DNA of 64,000 bases from Caprimulgus europaeus. Lineage: Eukaryota > Chordata > Aves > Caprimulgiformes > Caprimulgidae. Made by a program: the position numbers and the translations under genes. Of this stretch, positions 52,676 to 62,400 are shown piece by piece (the first letter of the stretch is position 1; every line of letters begins with the position of its first letter). The notes under the pieces were generated by a model. The model made no database searches and had not been told where the DNA came from. It saw nothing but the letters and a program-made list of their open reading frames with translations. The stretch spans positions 51,310,465 through 51,374,464 of the forward strand of contig OU015530.1 of NCBI GenBank assembly GCA_907165065.1, in the 5' to 3' direction.

Positions 52676-52987
52676 TGCATGTGGTATTTCACAAACCCTT
52701 GTCAGTGTAGGCAGGAAGAGCTGAACTCGGCTCTGCAATTGCTCCTGTGTTCTACTTACCATGTTCCTCTGACCACATTATGTATATTTGGGAAGAAATA
52801 TGGGTTCTGTTTAGGAGCAATTGTGCACAATTCCTTTCTTCCCATACACAAAATCAAAAGAGGAGTGGGAATAACTGCTGACTTTATCACTGATCCCTAT
52901 AAGTATATTTGGAAGCACCCATCAACATGCCCCAGCTGGATGTGCTAAAAACCATGCTGAGACCTCATACAAGGGGGTCAGCACTAA

Positions 52988-53334
52988 TCATAGAATCATA
53001 TAATGGTTTGGCTTGGAAGGGACCTTTAAAGGTCACCCTCTGCAGTGAGCAGGGACATCTTCAACTACATCAGGATGCTCAGAGCCCCATCCACCTTGAT
53101 CTTGAATGTTCCCAGGGATGAGACATCTACCATCTCTCTAGGGAACCTGTGCCAGTGTTTCACCACCCTCTTAAAAAATTTCTTCCTTACATCCAGTTTA
53201 AATCTACCCTCTTTTAGTTTAAAATCATTATCCCTTGTCGTATCACTACAGGCCCTGCTAAGAAGTCTCAGGTACTGTAAGGCTGAAATAAGGTCTCCCC
53301 AGAGCCTTCTCTTCTCCAGGCTGAACAACCCCAA
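52988..53334 (-). mobile_element. CR1 LINE 3' end, minus orientation
   Basis: The plus strand begins tcatagaatcatataatggt (reversed CR1 tail). On the minus strand the frame carries [19 protein letters not shown] and then FFKRVVKHWHRFPREMVDVS, the CR1 ORF2 C-terminal signature. It is about 345 bp and truncated near 53334. With the preceding copy it forms an inverted pair. Confidence 0.94.
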
Positions 53335-54475
53335 CAAAACAGTTGGGGAACAGTTCATGCAGAACTGGATGAGCACTAGGAAGTCTGAGGAAATGCATGT
53401 TGTATGCTGGACTTTATTTTGAGGAATGCAAAGACAACACAGAACTGTACAAAAGTGTAACATTTCTACTGGCCATAGCAAAAAGTTATAAGATAGAGGT
53501 ACCCCCTTCAATATCAATCCAAAGTTAGCTCTTGCTTAGGACTGCAGTGCCACAGCAAAACAGTGATACATCAGTACGCATTGGTGTGAAATGACCTTAA
53601 TACTGGTGAGGGAAATCCTGCAACAAGGTTAGGGGAACGCTCTAGTCAGTCATGGCCTGACAACGAAAACCCTGAACAAACCCTGAACCAACAAAAGCTT
53701 TTTCCATTATTTCACGGAAGGATGCAAGTGACTAAGATTACCCATGTTGGACTCAGTAGGAGCAACATTATTAAAATCCACAAAAAAAGAAAGTGATTTT
53801 TGATGGCTGGATTTCAGAAGTAGGTTGTTGCTTACATTGTATTGCTAATTTTTTATTTGCCAAAGTTAGGAAAAATAATATTAGGATATAACTGTATACA
53901 GTATTTGTGTCCCAGATTTTCCCAGCACCTTGCACGAGAGCATCCTGTTCCACATCTAGATGTGCAGATGCTATTGCAGCACCTATAAATTACAGCTAGC
54001 TGGCAATTACAATGCGGCAAGTGCAACTGTGGGGTTATGAGAAGATCTATGCAAAAATATTTATAATGCAGAGAGCTGTAAGCAATTATCAGCAGATACA
54101 TCTGCAAAGCAGCACCGCTCAGAGGAAGGCAGATGGGACGGTTTGGAGATGTTGGTAGCAGGGACCACGAGCAGCAAATGCAGAGGCTTGTTCCACTAGA
54201 TGGCACCTGGCACCAGCATCTCATTTTTGTGTGAACAGCAGGAAAAAAATGGGTGACATGCAAGAAAGCTGAACTGAACATAACCTCCCTACACACTTCA
54301 GCTCAGGAAAATGAGAACTGCGGATCTTAGCTGGCTCCTCCTGTGAAGACTGAAAACCACAGGCCATTGAAAACAGAAGGCAAATGTGGCACAGACAGTA
54401 GGGGTTTCTACCCCGAGTTTAGCAAGAGGCTGTGAGAAGGCTGAAACAACAAAAAAGGAGAAATTAAATCTGTGC

Positions 54476-54503
54476 AGTAAATATCCCTGCAGGGATATTT
54501 ACT
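54476..54503. other. Perfect 28-bp palindrome
   Basis: The left arm agtaaatatccctg is followed with no spacer by its exact reverse complement, cagggatatttact. It centres on the six bases ctgcag. No repeat element is recognised on either side. Function unknown. Confidence 0.95.
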
Positions 54504-56283
54504 CTTTCTTCTACCTTGAGATTATTTTCATTTTAAATAAGATCCTTTGAGTTTATGTAGGGAGTTTGCTTCCACAACAGCTCTCATGGAAAAATGTTGC
54601 AGTCCTGCACCCCATATAAAATATCATTTGTGAATGTATGTGCTAAGGATGTGTCCAAATTGGTCTGTCAAACTTATCAAGATCTCGAAGTGAAATCTGG
54701 AAAACATTGGTACGAGTCCCTTTTGACTTCAGACACAGCCTGAATCTGGAGAGTTTGCAGAACAGGGCAAAATAATTAGAAATTTCCCTTTAAAAAGCAA
54801 TTTATGCTGGCAGATCAATGTGTTATTTAAAAAGTGATGCCACAGATTAGACTAATTGGCTTCCTTATTAGTTAGCCTCAGCGGGAGTGTAGCAAGGGCA
54901 TGAGTGGATACAAACCCTAAACTGTCTGCCCTTCCTGATGAGGCAGATCATAGCCGAGGATGACGAACACGGTAGGGAGAACACAGGGAAAGTCACACTG
55001 TCACAGCCTGTTTCCAGAGTGGCTAATGAGCAGGAGGGATACTGTGGAGGGGAGTGAGGTTATTCCCCAGCAGTCACTGCCTCAGCTGCTGATTTGGAGG
55101 TATTTGAGGCACCACCGGCACACACTGATGGGGTGTAAGGCTGGTGCCTACTTGCAGAACAGGACTAGTGTATGAAAACAGTTTGTAGAAATGGCAAAGG
55201 CGTTGTTGCTCAGTGCCAAAGGTTTTTGTCACTTGTGTAATCATCAAGGTGGAGGGCAAGGATGCCACCTGTGAGTTGCAAATTTTTCTGTCACCAAAGG
55301 ACCTGGGATGTCAAACTGAACTGAACCTTGTTCTGTGTCAGTGTACTTGCTCCTGCCCTCACCAATCCGCACCCACACACATCCATCAGAGAAATATTCC
55401 TGTGCTAAATATGAAATATGTGATGAAGAGATTTTTACCCTTCATCCAACAGAGGCTCTACTTTCAGGTGATGTATTTCATCACCTGTTACATCATATTC
55501 TCCTGCTACACCTGTGCTCTCTCTTCATGCAGTTAAAATAGATGCAGAACTCCAAAGGAACAGTAAATGCCTATGTTCCAGGGGAACAGTGGTGTGCCAC
55601 CCTTTCACCACTCACATGCACTATGATCTTCTGAAAGATCAGTGCAAGTGTTACTGTACAGTATGCTTTACAATGCCTGTATACATACCTACAGCCTAAA
55701 CCACTTTCGAAACCATACCTGTACCAACAGATAAATACAGCAATCATTCCAACCCTCCTCCTGCCAGTGGTCGCCTGATCCATTGTGCTGTGGGGACATC
55801 AATGCTTGACACACCTGCGTGCCTTTGGGCAACCTCTTACTTTCCAAACCTTGCCCTTGTACTGGATACTTCTCTGACACCTCCAACCCCTCAGCTGCCT
55901 GCACTGTTGCTCAACCACATATGGAGAGCTGAGGGTGCAGTATGGTTGAAGCTGGGGGGAACAAGAAGCTAGTTATCAAGGATGAAGAAAAATCATACAG
56001 TAGTAACAAACTGCCTGGACCAAAATATTGGTAATTTTTAGCATTTCTAATACATACTATGAATGATAATTTTATTTTTTCCATTTCTTTTTTTTCTGGA
56101 ATAGAACTGTGCTGTCAGTCAAATGCTTTTGCGCTTAGTCAGGTTTACTGCAGATACAAAGCTTATGCGCTCATGCTGCATGTTCATCCTGTTGCTCAAT
56201 ACCCTTTCAGCCCACAAGTTAATTTCAGATATATTGCCAAAAAGACGGAGTTTTCAAAAATTAAATAAATCGAGTATGTTCCT

Positions 56284-56330
56284 GAAAAAAAACAAACAAA
56301 AAAAAAAGAAAAAGAAAGGCAAAAACAAAG
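56284..56330 (+). repeat. A-rich low-complexity tract
   Basis: A run of A broken by C and G (gaaaaaaaacaaacaaaaaa and onward). No SINE or LINE body is seen upstream. Confidence 0.8.
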
Positions 56331-56623
56331 ACCAGATTGAGGCAGGAAAGAAAAGAGACTTAAGAAGTCTGGAGCATGTCACACCAACATGGATGATGGT
56401 GAAAAATCTCCTAATTCCCATGTTCCAACCATACATGGAAACAACAGCCTTGAGCTCATGATTTTTTGTGGTGAGTCAATCACAAGAAACAAGCTGTAGG
56501 TAAGTAGGCTTCACAAGCTCCAGAGCTCACAGATTTTAAAACATATATGTCTCTAGCACAGATATTTTTGTACAAAGCATTTTTTGTCTTTTGCTAGGTA
56601 GAAGTCAAAGAAAGTTATGTCAG

Positions 56624-56706
56624 CTTTTTTTGGTTTTGTGGTTTGGGGTTGTTTTTGTTGGGGTTTTTTGGGTTTTTCTCTGTGTTTTTATGTTTTGTTT
56701 TGTGTG
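56624..56706 (+). repeat. G/T-rich low-complexity tract
   Basis: About 80 bp of T and G with hardly any A or C, including gtttggggttg, ttggggttttttggg and tgttttgttttgtgtgg. Three G-runs of three or more occur on the plus strand. Confidence 0.85.
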
Positions 56707-57000
56707 GACAAGTGTGCTGAGACAAATCCTTGTGGAACACCTGAATGTAACTAGAATTTTTATGAAGAAAAAAATGCTGAGGGATCTCTTTATATCTTGC
56801 CATTGATTCTGTACTTCTCTATTGTTAAACCCACTGGTTACTGTACCAAAGAAACTGGATTAGAAAGAGGACATGGGCCTCAAAAATGTAGGTGTTGCGA
56901 TGTCTGACTTTTAAGACTTTTGCCCTTAAAACATCTCTCCTGTGTTAAACAGAGAGGTCCCCTGAGGACCACCCAGTGGGAATGCTGCTGATCCAAAACC

Positions 57001-57092
57001 CACCTGGATAAATCTCTGAGTAACCTGCTTTGAGCAGGAGGTCAGACCTTGGAAGAGCCTTTCCAGCCTGAGTTATCTGGTGGTGCTATGAT
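57001..57092 (+). mobile_element. CR1 LINE 3'-end scrap, diverged
   Basis: The order 'ctgagtaacctgctttgagc', 'aggaggtcagaccttggaag', 'agcctttccagcctgagtta' and 'ctatgatcacc' follows the last 90 bp of CR1 with heavy divergence. It is in sense orientation. Confidence 0.7.
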
Positions 57093-58507
57093 CACCTTGT
57101 GTATAAACCAGGCAGATTATTATTTTTTTTTAAATTCTGCAGGTTTTGCCAGCTATTGCAAGGATCCAAAACATCTACTCCTTGTTTAACCAGACTGTAT
57201 AGAAATGATGACCTAGTGAAGAAGCATAGCAAATACTGAAATGATATGTTTTATAACCAGTCATGTGCAATGTTCTACAGAAATGGTAAAGCACAACCAT
57301 AGTGTCCCTTTTTTCCATTCCCACACAGTTATCACCAATATGATACTTAAAACACACAACCTGGCATCAGCTTCCTGGCTTTTAGCTTTGTATTTACTGA
57401 CAATGATTTGAACAATTTTGCTGTGCAACGTCTGCATTTCCGTTGGTGCTATAAATGTCACTCTGAAACACCATGTATCATCACAAGCCTACATATGTCT
57501 TATTGGTATGGTGGCATCCCATACCTGCCAGTTGGGCCAGTCCTTAAAGTATATTTTAAAAATGATTTATTTCAAGGGAAAAGCAGGTAGAAACTATGGG
57601 CTAAACTCTAGAGAAACAAAAGAGGTGAGATGAGCTGGAGGGAGTTGGGGTTGGAGCTACAGGTAACCTGCAGTACCACAAAGGCAAAGATGAGAAAGGG
57701 GGATATAAAAAACTGCAACTAATCAAAGCTGAAGAAAGAATCCCCCAAGCTAATTGATGGTAAATTGTTAAACACTGAGCCTACCTCAGAGCCTCCAGTG
57801 GCTAGGGGGATCTAAATGAAGAGGCATTGTGTGATGGATGTTCATTATATCATTATCGTAATGATACACAACTTTTCATGCTAGGTGCTTTCAGTAAAGC
57901 AATATGCTTTCTTTAAGTTTATAAATGCTGTGTAGAGGCCACATGGCATTCTTGTTTGCACTTACCTCACACTCTCTGAAAAGATAAACTATATACCTGA
58001 AGGCTCACAGTTTCAGTATAATTGTGAGTGCATGTATCTAAGCAGCACTGGGATGCTGGGAACAGGCTACTGGTCTATCTGCCTTCAGCTGGGATGCTAG
58101 AGAGAGCATTTGTATCAAGGGTATCTACCAAGAGACCCAAAACTGAAGGGCAATGCCTCAATTCTGACTAAATTTAAGGGACTAAACACCCCTGGATAGA
58201 TCCTCTGACAGTGCTCTGGTGAGTGGCCAAGCACGGCTCTCAGCCAGACACCAACGCATCTATATTCTAGCCAGAAAGTTGAAAACTGGAATATGAAATT
58301 CATGTAGTCTGACTCTCTGGGGAAGCTGAGTACTTCTGTTACCAGACTGTGTCATCTTTTGTACAACACACAGCTCAGTGGACGCTGCAGCTGAATGCCA
58401 GGCCATTGCGAAGGGCTGTCACAGGAAACCATTTGTCATGATACACATTATTTTGCAGAATTTTTAATGGCTGAGTTTTAAAATGAAGACATTGAAAAAT
58501 TGCTTAC

Positions 58508-58560
58508 CCATGAGGTATTTTGCTGAGGACATAATATGCCGTATATGAATGGTGGTATAC
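58508..58560 (-). CDS. DPP6: DPP6 internal exon A (53 bp, beta-propeller)
   Basis: Read on the minus strand, this 53-bp exon encodes VYHHSYTAYYVLSKIPHG. The final glycine codon is split GG|G with the next exon. The sequence closely matches the '..YQHSYTGYYVLSKIPHG' stretch of vertebrate DPP6 as I remember it. The acceptor is gttttgcag (plus strand 58561-58569) and the donor is GTAAGCA (58501-58507). The exon starts in phase 0 and ends in phase 2. DPP6 is a single-pass type II membrane glycoprotein of the DPP4 family. It lacks peptidase activity and assembles with Kv4 channels in neurons, changing their trafficking and gating. This segment lies in the extracellular beta-propeller. The pyrimidine-rich tract before the exon is unusual because it is a (GTTTT)n microsatellite. 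DPP10 is the nearest alternative, but the joined peptide fits DPP6 better. Confidence 0.95.
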
Positions 58561-58579
58561 CTGCAAAACGAAATTAAGA

Positions 58580-58599
58580 AACAAAACAAAACAAAACAA
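58580..58599 (+). repeat. (AAAAC)4 microsatellite inside a splice acceptor region
   Basis: Four AAAAC units on the plus strand. On the DPP6 strand it reads (GTTTT)4 and lies roughly 20-40 nt before exon A. It supplies most of the pyrimidine-rich tract of that acceptor. Confidence 0.9.
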
Positions 58600-58600
58600 G

Positions 58601-58609
58601 ATTAGTAAC
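58601..58609 (-). promoter_or_regulatory. DPP6: Candidate branch point for DPP6 exon A
   Basis: The minus strand reads gttactaat, close to the ideal branch-point motif TACTAAC, about 42-48 nt before the exon. That distance is longer than the common 20-35 nt and is accounted for by the intervening (GTTTT)n array. This is a prediction from the motif only. Confidence 0.5.
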
Positions 58610-59420
58610 GGTCACCTGTGTTAATAGGGCTCTTTTTCTGCAAAAACAATCTAGCACTTATGGTTAGGGAGCTCTTAGAAACACTTCAAAATCTGTAGTA
58701 GAAAAGAACAATACATTAATTCACCCAACGCTGTTGTGTGTTCTTTTCATCTTGCACTTTATTACGGTGTTTGGCAAACCGTATACATCCAGATGCTCTG
58801 TGTCGTTACTATGACTACCAGGTCTTTGATTAAACTGGGGGCACATGGTCTCTGTAAGGGCTAAATATAGAACAATCATTAATGAGGACACCTTGGTCAG
58901 CTGGAGACGTTCTCCATCATTATAACTAGATGCAACAGGGATGTAATGCATTTTTTTTTGCTTTATTCCCACATAAATAAAACAGGAAGTGATGCTGGCT
59001 CATCTCACAGCAGGTTGTAAGACTCCTGTCAGTCAGGAAATAAAACCTTACTGACTTAGGGCATAAAGCTGACCTCATATTTGTTTGACCTGCTAAGTTG
59101 CATCTCCATATCAATTTTCAGCCTTTGGGCCTTGGGGAATAGCTTATCAGCTTGCATGGCAGGTCATTGCAGAAGGGAGAGATTATAACTTATTTTCTAA
59201 GTAGTAAATATTAATACCAGAGTTAAGGTCAACTGTTTAGGAGTTAGTGATTTTCCACTAGTGACAAAGCAATCCCTAACTAATTTGTGGTTGCCCAAGG
59301 TGAGCAAAGCTGAGCAACATGAGAGTCAGGACACCAGTGTGAAAGGTCTAAATATGAATGACTTTATACACATTCATACAGGCACTCACTTCTGCTATTC
59401 TGTCCCGTTACTGTATAGTA

Positions 59421-59436
59421 CTAAATAAATAAATAG
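59421..59436 (+). repeat. (AAAT)4 short repeat
   Basis: The run ctaaataaataaataggt is a minor simple repeat with no associated element. Confidence 0.8.
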
Positions 59437-62400
59437 GTCTCCTAACAATCATTTTGTTTGGCTTCTACTTAAATCTTTAAGCCACTTGCTCTCCAACAGC
59501 TCTCGTAAAGCATCCTATCCCAGAGGACAAAAAAGGAACTTCTTGAATACTTACTTCACCAATCAATCTTGTCTGATCAAAATTATTTTGCCTAGGTACC
59601 TCTGGTTTTGCACAATTATTTTTTTTCATTTATGCCAAAAAAGTCATGAGATATCCTGGATGGTGCTGCCAGCCTCAGCAGTGGCCATCCCAAGCACATG
59701 GCCAGCATCACCGACAAGTAAGCATGACCTGTCACGTTCAAGGGCAAGCCTGCATAGTGGCATCTATAAGCAAGTGGCTTGCATCTTTTGGAGGCTCAGT
59801 AGAGAGGCAGATAAACACAAGGTACATCATCCTGTAGATATTAAAACAAACTTCTCTGTTAGAATGTGAATCCAAACACAAAATCCTTACACTATTGCCT
59901 GAACACCCTGATAAAAAGCTACCATCAGCCTATAGAGGTGAAAGCTCTGGATTTCTACCTATAAAATGCAGACTGATGCCAGATTGATATGATTCCCTTT
60001 TTCCCTGTGCAGTTAAATCCCTTCACTACAAGGATATCATCAGGTTACGTCCCAATATCATACCTCCTTTTAGGCATTCAGATACATAAAGATTCCTCCA
60101 ACGAGGTAAGCTTGTGGTGTATTGATACAAGGGAAGGTCTAGGAACACAAATGAATTCATTGCAAGCTAGCACTTATTTTAGTACAGGTGTCCTTTTTAG
60201 ATCCACTTGTTTAGATGATGTCAAACAAATTACCACTATCTTATCTACATCCAATCATACCAAAGACCTCTCATATCTTATAATGCTGATATTGGAGACC
60301 TGGCTGATACTTATGGCCTTAGCTTTTATTCCAGCTTTGTTCAAGTTCTAAAACTTCTAAAATTCCTTAAAGAAAATGCACTGGAAAACTAAATTTCTCT
60401 ACAGAGCTGAAAAACCTAATAATACACTGCATTTAAATGCTAAACAACTTTTGTCTTCAAATATCCTGGCAGTAGGATGTAGAAAATAATGAAGATATAT
60501 AAATTGTGATCTGAGGCAAGGACTGGTGTTCAAGGTAACAAGCCATGCTGTGTCATCAGCTATCAGAAGCAGAAGCCAGCTTCTGGTATGAGCAGATGCC
60601 TTCAGTGGAAAATAGAGAAATGTGGCAGGCTGGAGGGAAAAGAAACAGCTAGGGAAGTTTTGAGCAGGATATCTGCTGATGTCCCTGCTTGTGGTATAGA
60701 GTCTCCACAGCCATTCTAGAGAGCTTAGAGCTGTCTTAGAGCCATTAATGGAGACAGAGGTAAAGCATTTTCTTTGCTAAGAGTTTATTTATAAGTGGGG
60801 AAAACAGAAGTTGTGGGACTCTCAGAGGACTCCTTTATTTTCTAAACAATCCTTTCTCAAATAAATCCTTGAAATCAGTAGGTTTGCTCATGTAAACAAC
60901 AATTACTTGTATGAGCAAAGATTTCAGGATCAGACATTTATTATTATCATAGTTCTTAAGAACAAAAGCACATGCAGCTCAAAAGTCTTTCTCATCCCTA
61001 CTATTTCAAACCTGTTTGGAAAACCCACTGTGAGCAACCCTCTTAAGCAGACAGGAGTCCAAAAGGAACATCACGTAATGTCTTTCTGAGAAATGAAATG
61101 GCTGCTTTCCTTTTAGATATGCAAACCAAATGAAGTTATTTTAACTTTTCAAGAGGATGACTATGTCCCCTATCTCAACTAAAATTTCTGCTGAGGTCAA
61201 CCTGAATTTGACTGTTCACCCACCACCAGGAAAACCCCACACCAGAGAAAAGTGCAGGAAAGCGGGGAACATTCTTCTGAAATCCAAACCTAAGCCTTAG
61301 AGACTGGACAGTGCTTAAAAGTTAGTATTAATTTCATTTGACCTCCCTGTTTCTGAGGCTTAGCCAACAAAGGTAACTGTATGAACTCCCTGCGTTCCTC
61401 TTCTCTATCCAAGGGGTGTGGTGAAAGCCATTGCAGTGATTTGAGACTCAGCCCAGATTTTTGTCTGGATCACAGAAGCACACAGCTCATCTCAGGAGAG
61501 AGGCATATTTGAAGGTAGCAGAGCTTTTGGCAACTATTTTGCTCTGTAGACCATGTGTGCCAAGTTATCCCACCAACATAAGTTAGAACAGGTTTAAGAT
61601 TCCTCTGAAGGGTTCTAGGTGTTATGAAAATCGGGTCACAAAAGCTCCCATGCCAGCTGTGAGCAATGAGTGCTGTAAAAGTCATTACACTAAAACCACT
61701 GTGCCAGAAACATCCTCCCACTGGGCATCTCATCCCAGGTCACAGCACAGATCTTGCTTACTTTCAATCTACATTATGCTCTGCAACATGAGTATGTTTA
61801 CACTGAAATCATAAAGAGTCTAGGAGACAGACCTATCTGTTTCCACTTATGTCCTGGAAAGGCAATTATCTCTAAAATTCAGAAAAATACAAAACTAATT
61901 ATATACAACAACACTTTGTTGTGAAGCCGTTGACCTCATTTTGTACAATCAACAAAAGAAACCTGGACCTGACCAGATGACAGTGGAAATGCAAACTCTG
62001 CAGTACATATCACAGCAGAGAAGAGCATCCACCACTCCCTCATGCCCAAATTTCAAAATAACAACTAAATTGTGGTTCCTACAAGCCACAGAAGCAAAAT
62101 GGAAGAAGCCATTTCTGTACCACATTACTGTAGAGGAAATTACGGTGCGAATGGTAGAGTAACATCTCCTTGAAAACACTTGCGTCATTTCCAAGGATAC
62201 AGGTCCTAGTACAGCAGGACTCACTTAAATAGAAAATATGTTATTTAAGAATAGAATCGATTTGGACTCATTTATTCACTGTGACTATTCATACACTTTT
62301 AATTAGAATCCGTAGCTCTTGTTCTTGCCCCAAAGCAACAGCAAAAATCCTTGATTCAGGTCCAAGAAGACAGGATCCTGGTTATCTCCCTAAATATCAC

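Larger units (their letters stand above)
41440..58507 (-). other. DPP6: DPP6 intron between exons A and B (17,068 bp)
   Basis: A complete intron bounded by matching GT and AG sites. It is the most repeat-rich part of the window, with CR1 ends at 43913-44362, 52455-52675, 52988-53334 and 57001-57092, a possible LINE scrap at 47091-47199 and a possible LTR at 49965-50230. Homopolymer or low-complexity runs occur at 41971-41984 (T), 42703-42717 (A), 50226-50309 (T-rich), 56284-56330 (A-rich) and 56624-56706 (G/T-rich). The stretches 41440-43900, 44400-47080, 47200-49960, 50310-52450, 53340-56280 and 57095-58500 hold nothing else that I can name, apart from the palindrome at 54476-54503 and an open-frame patch at 44615-45313. 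Confidence 0.9.

Noticed and set aside
53065..53517. 150-codon minus frame
   Set aside because: Its middle and end are CR1 ORF2 C-terminal remains; the N-terminal part is chance extension beyond the truncated copy.
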